This document shows, piece after piece, positions 12,184-23,429 of a stretch of DNA of 64,000 nt. This stretch comes from Prosapia bicincta (taxonomy: Eukaryota; Arthropoda; Insecta; Hemiptera; Cercopidae), in NCBI GenBank assembly GCA_036971475.1, contig JBAIZL010000058.1, positions 1,474,001 through 1,538,000 of the forward strand, read 5' to 3'. Each line of letters opens with the position of its first letter. The first letter of the stretch is position 1. A program made the translations under genes and the position numbers. Below the pieces are notes generated by a model. It worked only from the letters and a program-made list of their open reading frames with translations, made no database searches and was not told the origin of the DNA.

Positions 12184-12280
12184 CAAGGGTTCCCAAACTT
12201 ATTGGTACCAAGCCCCCTCTTCTTGAAATGAAAGCTTCCCACGCACCCTCCACTTAAACTATAAATAAGTGATATGTGCA
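12184..12280. mobile_element. Possible hAT-type terminus fragment
   Basis: Immediately beyond the previous element is CAAGGGTTCCCAAACTTATT followed by a pyrimidine-rich AAGCCCCCTC segment, closely resembling the start of hAT/Charlie-like non-autonomous elements. No matching opposite end is seen before the simple repeats at 12284, so this is at best a truncated end. Confidence 0.4.
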
Positions 12281-12282
12281 TA

Positions 12283-12332
12283 TGAAAAAAAAAAAAAAAA
12301 AAATGTATATATATATATATATATATATATAA
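12283..12332. repeat. A-tract and (AT)n microsatellite
   Basis: A run of about 18 A followed within a few bases by about 12 AT dinucleotides. Confidence 0.9.
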
Positions 12333-12704
12333 TCATAGCATCTAAATCACTTGTGGTCTTTGTTTTGTCTGGATCACGGCTCATTAATAACTGCTTGACG
12401 CAAGGCTTAGGACTCGTGTAGTTTAGTGTCCACATATCGCTCTCAGCACAATGCGAGCGCTTGGAAAATATCCAACAATTTTATGCAGCAAATTATGACA
12501 AGGGAGAGTGAGTGAAAATCACGTTGTATTCTTAGAACTAGGAAGCCATAATAACAACTTGGTCAGCAATTACAAGGTCAACCGATCGAACATAAATTTG
12601 TAATTGTAAAAACAATTCATTACCATTTGTGAAAGGGTTTTGCGGGAAGGACAAACATAGCGAAATCCTAACCAGAAATTTATTAGCAAACTACAGATCT
12701 GATT
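12333..12704. other. Single-copy spacer before satellite B
   Basis: No gene or repeat structure recognised. Diverged satellite B units begin to be visible from about 12700. Confidence 0.5.
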
Positions 12705-15700
12705 CAAAAGACTTTACAAAACCGGTTCAGTATTTACAAAACCTGTCTCAAAAAAGTTCACTCACAATAGTTTCAGTACTTACAATACCTGCACTCTCAA
12801 AGAGCTTCATTGACAATACGGTTCAATAATTACAATGCCTGCATTCTCAAAGAGGTTCACTCACAAAAGTTTCAGTACTTACAATACCTGCACTCACTAA
12901 GAGCCTCACTGACAATACGGTTCAGTGATTACAAAGCTTGCATTCTCAAAGATGTTCAAACACAATACGTTTGAGAACTTACAAAGACTGGATTCTCAAA
13001 GAGGTTCACTCACAAAAGTTTCAGTACTTACAATACCTGCACTCACTAAGAGCCTCACTGACAATACGGTTCAGTGATTACAAAGCTTCCATTCTCAAAG
13101 ATGTTCAAACACAATACGTTTGAGAACTTACAAAGACTGGATTCTCAAAGAGGTTCACTGACAATACCTATTAGTAATTTCAAAGCCTGCATTCTCAAAG
13201 ATATTCATTCACAATACGTTTCAGTACTTACAATACCTGCACTCTCAAAGAGCTTTACTGACAATACGTTTCAGTAATTTCAAAGTGTACGTTCTCAAAG
13301 ATGTTCAATCACATTACGTTTCAGTACTTACAAAGACTAGATTCTCGAAGAGCTTTACTGACTATACGTTTCAGTACTAACAATACCTGCACTCCCAAAG
13401 AGCATCACTGACAATAGGTATCAGTAATTTCAAAGCCTGCATTCTCAAAGATGTTCAATCACATTACGTTTCAGTGCTTACAAAGACTAGATTCTCGAAG
13501 AGCTTTACTGACTATACGTTTCAGTACTAACAATACCTGCACTCCCAAAGAGCATCACTGACAATAGGTATCAGTAATTTCAAAGCCTGCATTCTCAAAG
13601 ATGTTCAATCACAATAGTTTCAGTACTTACAATACCTGCACTCTCAAAGAGCTTCACTGACAATACGTTTCAGTAATTCTCAAAGATATACGTTTTGCAT
13701 TCTCAAAGATATTCAATCACAATACGTTTCAGTACTTACAATATCTGCACTCTCAAAGAGCTTCACTGACAATATGTTTCAGTAATTTCAAAGCCTGCAT
13801 TCTGAAAGATGTTCAAACACAATACGTTTGAGAACTTACAAAGACTGGATTCTCAAAGAGGTTCACTCAAAAAAGTTTCAGCACTTACAATACCTGCACT
13901 CACTAAGAGCCTCACTGACAATACGGTTCAGTGATTACAAAGCTTCCATTCTCAAAGATGTTCAAACACAATACGTTTGAGAACTTACAAAGACTGGATT
14001 CTCAAAGAGGTTCACTGACAATACCTATTAGTAATTTCAAAGCCTGCATTCTCAAAGATATTCATTCACAATACGTTTCAGTACTTACAACACCTGCACT
14101 CTCAAAGAGCTTTACTGACAATACGTTTCAGTAATTTCAAAGTGTACGTTCTCAAAGATGTTCAATCACATTACGTTTCAGTACTTACAAAGACTAGATT
14201 CTCGAAGAGCTTTACTGACTATACGTTTCAGTACTAACAATACCTGCACTCCCAAAGAGCATCACTGACAATAGGTATCAGTAATTTCAAAGCCTGCATT
14301 CTCAAAGATGTTCAATCACATTACGTTTCAGTGCTTACAAAGACTAGATTCTCGAAGAGCTTTACTGACTATACGTTTCAGTACTAACAATACCTGCACT
14401 CCCAAAGAGCATCACTGACAATAGGTATCAGTAATTTCAAAGCCTGCATTCTCAAAGATGTTCAATCACAATAGTTTCAGTACTTACAATACCTGCACTC
14501 TCAAAGAGCTTCACTGACAATACGTTTCAGTAATTCTCAAAGATATACGTTTTGCATTCTCAAAGATATTCAATCACAATACGTTTCAGTACTTACAATA
14601 TCTGCACTCTCAAAGAGCTTCACTGACAATATGTTTCAGTAATTTCAAAGCCTGCATTCTGAAAGATGTTCAAACACAATACGTTTGAGAACTTACAAAG
14701 ACTGGATTCTCAAAGAGGTTCACTCACAAAAGTTTCAGCACTTACAATACCTGCACTCACTAAGAGCCTCACTGACAATACGGTTCAGTGATTACAAAGC
14801 TTCCATTCTCAAAGATGTTCAAACACAATACGTTTGAGAACTTACAAAGACTGGATTCTCAAAGAGGTTCACTGACAATACCTATTAGTAATTTCAAAGC
14901 CTGCATTCTCAAAGATATTCATTCACAATACGTTTCAGTACTTACAACACCTGCACTCTCAAAGAGCTTTACTGACAATACGTTTCAGTAATTTCAAAGT
15001 GTACGTTCTCAAAGATGTTCAATCACATTACGTTTCAGTACTTACAAAGACTAGATTCTCGAAGAGCTTTACTGACTATACGTTTCAGTACTAACAATAC
15101 CTGCACTCCCAAAGAGCATCACTGACAATAGGTATCAGTAATTTCAAAGCCTGCATTCTCAAAGATGTTCAATCACATTACGTTTCAGTGCTTACAAAGA
15201 CTAGATTCTCGAAGAGCTTTACTGACTATACGTTTCAGTACTAACAATACCTGCACTCCCAAAGAGCATCACTGACAATAGGTATCAGTAATTTCAAAGC
15301 CTGCATTCTCAAAGATGTTCAATCACAATAGTTTCAGTACTTACAATACCTGCACTCTCAAAGAGCTTCACTGACAATACGTTTCAGTAATTCTCAAAGA
15401 TATACGTTTTGCATTCTCAAAGATATTCAATCACAATACGTTTCAGTACTTACAATATCTGCACTCTCAAAGAGCTTCACTGACAATATGTTTCAGTAAT
15501 TTCAAAGCCTGCATTCTGAAAAATGTTCAAACACAATACGTTTGAGAACTTACAAAGACTGGATTCTCAAAGAGGTTCACTCACAAAAGTTTCAGCACTT
15601 ACAATACCTGCACTCACTAAGAGCCTCACTGACAATACGGTTCAGTGATTACAAAGCTTCCATTCTCAAAGATGTTCAAACACAATACGTTTGAGAACTT

Positions 15701-16610
15701 ACAAAGACTGGATTCTCAAAGAGGTTCACTGACAATACCTATTAGTAATTTCAAAGCCTGCATTCTCAAAGATATTCATTCACAATACGTTTCAGTACTT
15801 ACAACACCTGCACTCTCAAAGAGCTTTACTGACAATACGTTTCAGTAATTTCAAAGTGTACGTTCTCAAAGATGTTCAATCACATTACGTTTCAGTACTA
15901 CAAAGACTAGATTCTCGAAGAGCTTTACTGACTATACGTTTCAGTACTAACAATACCTGCACTCCCAAAGAGCATCACTGACAATAGGTATCAGTAATTT
16001 CAAAGCCTGCATTCTCAAAGATGTTCAATCACATTACGTTTCAGTGCTTACAAAGACTAGATTCTCGAAGAGCTTTACTGACTATACGTTTCAGTACTAA
16101 CAATACCTGCACTCCCAAAGAGCATCACTGACAATAGGTATCAGTAATTTCAAAGCCTGCATTCTCAAAGATGTTCAATCACAATAGTTTCAGTACTTAC
16201 AATACCTGCACTCTCAAAGAGCTTCACTGACAATACGTTTCAGTAATTCTCAAAGATATACGTTTTGCATTCTCAAAGATATTCAATCACAATACGTTTC
16301 AGTACTTACAATATCTGCACTCTCAAAGAGCTTCACTGACAATATGTTTCAGTAATTTCAAAGCCTGCATTCTGAAAGATGTTCAATCACAATAGTTTCA
16401 GTACTTACAATACCTGCACTCTCAAAGAGCTTCACTGACAATACGTTTCAATAATTCTCAAAGATATACGTTTTGCATTCTCAAAGATATTCAATCACAT
16501 TACCTGTCAGTACTTACACAGACTGGATTCTCGAAGAGGTTCACTGACAATACATTTCAGTAATTTCAATACCTGCATTCTCAAAGATGTTCAATTACAA
16601 TACGTTTCAG
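12705..16610. repeat. ~50-bp tandem satellite array (family B)
   Basis: Head-to-tail units of about 50 bp alternate between forms such as CTCAAAGAGCTTCACTGACA and CTCAAAGATGTTCAATCACA, each followed by ATACGTTTCAGTA and a link (CTTACAATACCTGCACT or ATTTCAAAGCCTGCATT). The array is bounded on the left by diverged units and on the right merges directly into the 68-bp family near 16610. The short open frames inside it repeat exactly every 857 bp and are by-products of the repeat. Confidence 0.95.
12943..16380. repeat. 857-bp higher-order repeat, four near-identical copies
   Basis: Within family B an 857-bp block of about 17 monomers is repeated roughly four times; identical landmarks fall at 13074, 13931, 14788 and 15645. 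Copies differ at only a few bases that I could spot: CTCAAAAAAG versus CTCACAAAAG near 13867/14724, GAAAAATG versus GAAAGATG near 15517, and a single deleted T near 15898. A 150-bp three-monomer duplication sits inside each block (for example 13301 and 13451). Confidence 0.95.
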
Positions 16611-18530
16611 TACTTACAAAGTTTGCACTGACACCGCGGTTCAGTACGTACAAAATTTCCAACGAGCAAAATGTTCAGTACTTACAAAGCTTGCACTGAC
16701 ACCGCGGTTCATTATGTACAATATTCCCAATGAGCAAAATGTTCATTACTTACAAAGCTTGCACTGACACCGCGGTTCATTATGTACAATATTCCTAATG
16801 AGCAAAATGTTCAGTACTTACAAAGCTTGCACTGACACCGCGGTTCATTACGTACAATATTCCCAATGAGCAAAATGTTCAGTACTTACAAAGCTTGCAC
16901 TGACACCGCGGTTCATTACGTACAATATTCCCAATGAGCAAAATGTTCAGTACTTACAAAGTTTGCACTGACACCGCGGTTCATTACGTACAATATTCCC
17001 AATGAGCAAAATGTTCAGTACTTACAAAGCTTGCACTGACACCGCGGTCCATTACGGACAATATTCCCAATAAGCAAAATGTTCAGTACAGTAAACTCCC
17101 GATTATCCGTGGAATATGGTGGCCCGGCAACGCCGGTTAACGAATTCCCCGGATAATCCGCTATGAACAAAGAATACGCAAAACGATCGATAATCGATTA
17201 TTATATCATAAGTTACACAAATAATGACCCCGGTTAATGCAATTCACAAATAATCTTCAGAGGACAAAATAAATACAGAAAATAATTTAAAATGTCGATG
17301 TAAATTGACGGATTATAACATGTACATTTATATGTCTAACTATTTACAATACGTACATAAGTATATGTCAAAAGTAAGTATGTATGTACATATGTAATTT
17401 CCTTTACACATAATACTTTCACTTTTTAACAAAAAAATCTGTCACTTTCGTCGTTTTTTTTGTGAGCATTGATTTAGCTTTAATGTGCGATCTAAGATTC
17501 TTGAGAACCATTTTGTCGCACAGTGTCTACTTGTGTCACGTGTGTCACAAAGCCATAAAGATTGATAATGTATGACAGACATGGATAATGCATATGTCAC
17601 GTCCTAGACTATTTATAGCCGAGATTAGCTGACATTTGTTTACAATCCTATGATACACATTAGGTTTTCGGCGTCCAAGCATTTTGTCATTGTCTCTTAT
17701 ATACAGTAGTCTGCTCGCCCCTTTTATTTCGCTGGCCCGCGTCGGGATGCTTCCCTTTATATGTAAAAATTAGTAAGTACATATTTACATATCTATTCCC
17801 TTCATCTTAACTTCTATTAAGCCTTATATATATTTACGTCGTAATTCACCGTTTGGAAATTTAAACACATGAATCTGACTGGAATAAAAATTGGATATTT
17901 GTAAAACGATGGTAGACCCCGGATAATCCGCAAACCGGTTAATACGCCCACGGATAATCGAGAGTTTACTGTACTTACAAAGCTTGCACTGACACCGCGG
18001 TTCATTACGTACAATATTCCCAATGAGCAAAATGTTCAGTACTTACAAAGTTTGCACTGACACCGCTGTTCATTTCGTACAATATTCCCAATGAGCAAAA
18101 TGTTCAGTACTTACAAAGTTTGCACTGACACCGCGGTTCATTACAACATTCCCAATGAGCAAAATGTTCAGTACTTATAAAGTTTGCACTGACACCGCGG
18201 TTCATTACGTACAATATTCCCAATGAGCAAAATGTTCAGTACTTACAAAGTTTGCACTGACACCGCGGTTCATTACGTACAATATTCCCAATGAGCAAAA
18301 TGTTCAGTACTTACAAAGTTTGCACTCACAACGCGGTTCAGTACGTACAATATTCCCAATGAGCAAAATGTTCAGTACTTACAAAGCTTGCACTCACAAC
18401 GCGGTTCAGTATGTACAAAATTTTCTATGTTAAGAAAGTTCATTACTTACAAAGCCTGAACTCACAATGGTGCTCAGTACTTACAAAGCCAGCATCACAA
18501 TGCGGTTCATTACAAAGCCCGCACTTACAA
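16610..18530. repeat. 68-bp tandem satellite array (family C), split by an insertion
   Basis: Units containing GCACTGACACCGCGGTTC, a CAATATTCCCAATGAGCAAA segment and GTTCAGTACTTACAAAG repeat every 68 bp (unit starts at 16625, 16693, 16761, 16829, 16897, 16965, 17033 and so on). The array is interrupted by a transposon at 17089-17971 and resumes in register. Units after about 18320 change to CACTCACAACGCGG and then decay by 18530. Confidence 0.95.
17087..17973. mobile_element. Pogo/Tigger-type non-autonomous DNA transposon
   Basis: An 883-bp insertion (17089-17971) begins CAGTAAACTCCCGATTATCC and ends with the imperfect inverse GGATAATCGAGAGTTTACTG. Sub-terminal copies of the same theme (CCCCGGATAATCCGC, with a nearby CCGGTTAA) lie about 60 bp inside each end. 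It is flanked by the dinucleotide TA on both sides (17087-17088 and 17972-17973). Removing it restores an intact 68-bp satellite unit (GTTCAG-TA-CTTACAAAG), so the empty site is known exactly. The interior is AT-rich, with TATGTACATATGTA-like runs and no transposase that I can recognise. TIR sequence and TA target fit the pogo/Tigger branch of Tc1/mariner. Confidence 0.9.
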
Positions 18531-18949
18531 AGATTAGAAATGTAATTATGATATCCATCTCAAATCATTCGTATCAAGAAACAAGTCTTTTATTGTTTGT
18601 TTTCTCTATTCTTTTTTTTCGTGTATTTGTACAAAGGACTGAAACGTAATAAACTTGACAGACATAAGTATGAAAAACATTCTGTAAGTAATTACTTCTT
18701 CAGTAAGTCATTTGAGATAAAGCCTTGGCGAAGGCCGAAGAACGGTTAAGGATGTTTGGGAATGCAGTTTTATGTAAAATTAGGTGCGCAAATTTTCCAT
18801 TTCAGTATTGTAACATGCTGTTAATGTCAGGGATTTTCCACTGTGTGATCCAGCTTATATAGCACAGATAAGTCACACCTCACAGATAACACAGACACTA
18901 CTTGCTACTACTGCAGATACTGTATCTAGTTTTGTATTCATAATTTAAA
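18531..18949. other. Spacer between satellite C and the GA-rich array
   Basis: No gene or element recognised. The sequence is of ordinary composition. Confidence 0.5.
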
Positions 18950-19268
18950 TATTACGGGCTATTAGAGGTATAGAGAGATAAAGAGAGGAGAAAGAGAGAG
19001 AGAAAGAGAAAAAGAGAGAAATTCTCGTTTCGTTTTCATAATTTAAATTTTACTGAATCTTAGAGGTTGAGAGAAAGAGTGAGAGAGAAAGAGAGGAGAA
19101 AGAGTGAGTGAGAGAGAGAGTCACATTAAGTTTTCACAATTTAAACGTTACAGAGGGTTAGAGGTGTAGAGAGATAAAGAGAAGGGAAAGAGAGAGAGAG
19201 TGAGAGAGAGAGATACTCATTTCGTTTTCATAATTTAAATGTTACTAAATGTTAGAGGCTGAGAAAGT

Positions 19269-19306
<38 letters not shown>

Positions 19307-19680
19307 CATTCAGTTTGCATAGTTTAAATGTTACAGAGTGTTAGAGGTGATAAAGAGAGGGGAAAGAGAGAGAGAGAGAGTGAGAGAGAGAGAGATCCTC
19401 GTTTCCTTTTCATAATTTAAATGTTACTGAATGTTAGAGGTTGAGAGAGAGAGAAAGAGAGAAGAAAGAGTGAGAGAGAGAGTCACATTCAGTTTTCATA
19501 ATTTAAATGTTACAGAGTGTTAGAGATGTAGAGAGAGAAAGAGAGAGGAAAGAGAGAGTGATTGAGAAAGAGTGAGAGAGAAAGATACTCGTTTCGTTTT
19601 TATAATTTAAATGTTACAGTGTCTTAGAGGTTGAGAGGGAGAGTGAAGGGGAAGGAGGGAGAGAGAGAGTACGTCAAGAA
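18950..19680. repeat. GA-rich minisatellite, ~95/190-bp period
   Basis: Purine-rich (GA)n blocks alternate with two related spacers, one reading TACTCGTTTCGTTTTCATAA and one GTCACATTCAGTTTTCATAA, each followed by TTTAAATGTTACAG or TTTAAATGTTACTG and TTAGAGG. The first spacer recurs at about 19023, 19214, 19395 and 19586, giving a two-part unit of about 182-191 bp. Strand asymmetry is extreme over about 700 bp. Confidence 0.9.
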
Positions 19681-20940
19681 AGATATTATTTTCCCAAGAG
19701 CGTTAAATAATTAAAATACACCAAAATAGTCTCAAAATAATAATTAGAGGTGAGTAACAGCTCTTTAATGATAACTAAAAGTGTACAAAGTCGAAGAAAT
19801 TGTATAGTTTGTCAGACTAATGGAGAACTAGAAATTAAATTGATTTGATTCTAAAACTACTGAAAACATTACAAATTTTTGTACATTTTTTATATAAAAA
19901 TGTAAGTATATCCTATATTCTAACTTGCATTCGTCTATAATTAACCTTAGCATAAATAGATTAATTGTAGGCTGTATAATACATTGCAACTAATATATCT
20001 CATAAATAAAATCTGTTTAAGAATCTCAAAAACATACAGTATCTACTTTATGCATGAGGTCCAGAGTGTTGTGAAAAATAAATATTTTACAGTATGGAAT
20101 AGGAGAAAATCCGTCCAGCTACAAATAATGTAATATCCCATTGTAATTGCGCCAGAAAGTTAATGGGAGTCCTTCAGCATTTCACGTGAATCAGTAACCA
20201 TTAAAATACTGCATGATTAATTGCCAGGTTTCTCTGTCAGGGTTTTTTAATATCGCACTTCACAAAATACCCACCGTTCAGTTCATTTTACTATTCTACG
20301 ATTAGCTACTTACTATCCCGCTCCACTAACGGTGTCATTCCACTCACGTATGGTTGGAGACAGAAACGTTGAGCATGATGAAACTGTCTTTCCTGAGGCC
20401 CAATGCAGGCATTGAAAGTAAAACCTTTAGCAAAGTTTAATAACAAAGCGTTTTTTCTTTATATGTCGGGGGAATAGTCTCGCTTACCTGATATTTAGTA
20501 CATACATTATGCGGAGATATATACATTCGGAATTTTGTAATCTGTAATGGACCTTGTTTTATTCATAAAAAAATAACCATAAAAATACAAAAGAGGATAT
20601 CACTATCTTTAGAAACTCTGTTGTTTGTAAATTTAATTAAGACACAGTATCAGTGAAAGAACTAGTAGAAGGTAGTGATTCGTTATCGAGCGTGAAGAAT
20701 GGGAATAGAGGGTGCATGCGTTACTGACGGGCTTGGACAAGTTGCTGTCCTATTTGATGTTTACGTCGATAAAGGTTCAAAGGTTAGGTTAGGTTCTTTT
20801 AGGTTTGGTTTGGAGAATATTCTGGATAATAGGTAGGCCTATACAAGTTGTAAATGGTAAAATAATAAATATAGAGCACATTTTGGAACATTGTTACTTA
20901 GTTTAATTGAATGTTTTCTTGAGCAACTGTGGCCTAATGT
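19681..20940. other. AT-rich single-copy stretch, no gene recognised
   Basis: A short GGTTAGGTTAGGTT motif occurs near 20782-20795. Nothing else stands out. Confidence 0.5.
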
Positions 20941-21150
20941 TATAATAATTAAATAAAAAACCCACTAACCACAATATAACTTTATTTAATCACTTGATGT
21001 ACGTTTCGGTTACCAGGTAACCATCTTCAGAAGTACTCTTGAAGACTTCTGTACTTCTGAAGATGGTTACCTGGTAACCGAAATGTACATCAAGTGATCA
21101 AGTTATAAAGTTATATTGTGGTTAGTGGATTTTTTATTTAATTATTATAT
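20941..21150. repeat. Fold-back (hairpin) repeat, Penelope-terminal-repeat-like
   Basis: Two arms of about 96-100 bp (20941-21036 and 21051-21150) are almost perfect reverse complements around a 14-bp loop. The stem includes GTACGTTTCGGTTACC next to CAGGTAACCATCTTCAGAAG; the arms differ at a few bases and one short indel. The combination of a GAAGATGG segment with an ACCGAAA/TTTCGGT segment next to A/T-rich ends resembles the terminal repeats of Penelope-like retroelements. No protein is encoded. Confidence 0.85.
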
Positions 21151-21889
21151 TGTTACATAGTGAAACTGTGAAAGATTACTTTTTGCAGATCTCAATGGCA
21201 CAAGATCAGAAACCTTAGTGAATATGACAAGGTAACATCTCCACGTCTATTGTATTTACCATAAACTGTTCATACTTTTGTGATCAATGTTTAACCCTCC
21301 CTTTTACTGTTACCTTAAAGAGTTTACACTCGATATAGATTGTAGTCTATATCAGGCCACTGCCTACAGACATGAGAAGTACAGTAGTCAGCAGTGTTTA
21401 GCATAAATAATGTGGCTTAGTTACGTCTATGTATCAAATGAGTTTAGCAAAATAGATGCTGCTTCTTGACTCTTATTCCGCTTCCCTCCGGCATTAATAA
21501 TCTCCGCCAACTTCTTTCTATTGGATAACAACTCAGGGAATATTACTTGCTGTGTTTTCCTTAAGAATGTGAATAACCTAACCTTGGCGGACATGAAAAG
21601 TCAAGGCTAAACTGCAATTGCTGTATTGTGCTGTGTAAAAATGCCGCTGATTTGCTGGCAATGTTTGTTTGCATTTAAATATTAACCGTTGGAGTAGTTT
21701 GTAACCGTCTGAAAAGAAAAACAAAAGGTTAAAATTAAATAAATTTAAACCTAGACACTTTAGGAAGCAAATTTGAAAAACAATCGGAATAATTTAATTA
21801 AAATATTACTGAACAATATATGTAGGCTAGCAACAATTGTAAACAACTAGAACTTCGGCGCCTACATTATTGACGATGTTCACTGAAAT
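21151..21889. other. Single-copy stretch, no gene recognised
   Basis: No tandem repeat or domain seen. The right boundary is the target-site duplication of the LINE fragment. Confidence 0.5.
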
Positions 21890-22945
21890 TGTTAAGGTTT
21901 TACTTCATTCATTATCCAACGCCCGTCTGTGGCAGTTGGGCCATTTGACGCCGAGCCTTCCAGTACCGAGCAGTGATGTCGTAAAGTGCATGGTTGAGTT
22001 TTGGGCAGGTGAGCAGGTGACTTGCCACCATAATTTCTGTGGAACAGAGTGGATACACGTCCGATTCGGCTATGCCAAGCCGGTGTAGGTGAGCCTGCAG
22101 ATAGTCGTGACCGGTTTCCAGGCGGAACCTTGCAACAGTTTCACTTCTCTCCAGATGACCAGGTATGTGGCCTGGGATCGCTAAGTTTGCCCATATTTTG
22201 CCCGTAGATGCGTTTCTTAGTAGGTTCTTAGTGAGCCTGGATATGGTAGAGTCAATTTGGGATTTTGCTGCTTCAAGGGTTTGGAGAGTTTCAGGTTGCT
22301 CCTTCTCTGCTCCTTTTTTGGCCATTTCGTCCGCCTTCTCGTTTCCTGGAAGGCCCACGTGGCTGGGGACCCACTGTAGGCTGACATCCCAGCCCCTGCT
22401 AATAAGGTTGGCTAATTTCTTGCGGCAGTTCGAGGCATTCAGGCTTTCAGTGGGTTTGTTGTTGCTTAGGGCAGAGATTGCAGCCTGTGAGTCTATAAGA
22501 AACACAACACTGCTTGGTTGTAAGTTTAGCGCCTCAATATTATTGGCCGCCTCAGTGACAGCACATATTTCTCCCTCGAAGTTACTAGAGTTCCTGCCAA
22601 CAGCTGAAGATTGCTGGAAAAACCCGCAGTAGGATCCTGCCCCAGCAGAATTAGTTTCAGGTATGTAAGAACCGTCTGTATAGACATGAAGCCACTCGTT
22701 ACTCGGGTAAAGATTATGAATGGTTTCGAGAGCGTTTTTCCTTAGTTCTGTTGGGTTAGTCTCCTTTTTACTGCTTAAAGGGTTCAGCAGCTGAAGGTTT
22801 ACTTTTGGCAGAGCGTCGACTACCTCAGTGAAACTTTGCAGTGGTGCTGGGCTCGGGGTGGAGATGTTATACTTCTCTCTTAGTGCTTCGGCGTGCACTA
22901 GGGGGGTGATTTGTGTTTTCAACCTCTGAGTGTTAAGGTTTTACT
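21890..22945 (-). mobile_element. 5'-truncated LINE (I/R1/Jockey-type) insertion
   Basis: The inserted segment 21905-22930 is flanked by a perfect 15-bp direct repeat, TGTTAAGGTTTTACT, at 21890-21904 and 22931-22945. The 3' end (low coordinates, minus orientation) stops a few bases after the stop codon with GATAATGAATGA instead of a poly(A) tail. The 5' end is truncated in mid-gene so that only the C-terminal part of the polyprotein remains. An intact reading frame and a perfect duplication argue for a recent insertion. Confidence 0.92.
21912..22930 (-). CDS. LINE polyprotein C-terminal fragment with RNase H domain
   Basis: The frame is open from the truncation point to a stop at 21912 (about 336 residues from the first potential start, with no native ATG because the 5' part is missing). 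RNase H spans roughly residues 76-205, counting from a TTG codon at 22922: YTDGS (Asp83), FEGEIC (Glu118), FLIDSQAA (Asp144) and GNEKADEMAKKG (Asp198). All four catalytic acids are present, with WVPSHVGLPGN preceding the last. Near the end, LCSTEIMVASHLLTCP is the cysteine/histidine segment that commonly closes these polyproteins, with the first cysteine position apparently tyrosine. RNase H degrades the RNA strand of RNA:DNA hybrids during target-primed reverse transcription. Endonuclease and reverse transcriptase are absent, so this copy cannot mobilise itself. Confidence 0.9.
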
Positions 22946-23029
22946 ATTAAATGATGTTTGTTGTATTTTTTTATGAATTGTTAACTCTATTCTTTTAGTT
23001 TTAAAGAATACAAAAAATTTCGTTTTTAA

Positions 23030-23415
23030 AACAGGCCAACAAAGGTTGACCAACCAAAAATGCTGAACAACACAAACTGTTGATCGGGAGAAAATGAACT
23101 TATCGTCAATACAAATGGTTCATTTTGAGAAGGTGAACTGGTCGTCAACACCACTGGTTCATAAATAGAAAGTGAGCGGGTCGTCAACATAAACGGTTGA
23201 TTAGGAGAGAATGAACTAGTCATCAACACAAACGGTTGATTAAGAGAAAATCAACTGGTCAACACAAACGGTTGATTAGGAGAGAATGAACTAGTCATCA
23301 ACACAAACGGTTGATTAAGAGAAAATCAACTGGTCAACACAAACGGTTGATTAGGAGAGAATGAACTAGTCATCAACACAAACGGTTGATTAAGAGAAAA
23401 TGAATTGGCCGCCAA
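23030..23415. repeat. 75-bp (2 x ~37 bp) minisatellite
   Basis: Units carrying CAACACAAACGGTTGATTA followed by GGAGAGAATGAACTAGTCAT or AGAGAAAATCAACTGGT alternate. The pair repeats exactly at 23195, 23270 and 23345 (75 bp). More diverged half-units extend left to about 23030. Confidence 0.9.
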
Positions 23416-23429
23416 CCAATTATTTTTAG

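Noticed and set aside
13074..15848. Four identical 67-codon frames spaced 857 bp apart, resembling a tandem gene family
   Set aside because: They are copies of satellite monomers within the 857-bp higher-order repeat and have internal 50-bp periodicity rather than a protein-like sequence.
22165..22632. A 155-codon plus-strand frame
   Set aside because: It is the antisense shadow of the RNase H domain encoded on the minus strand.
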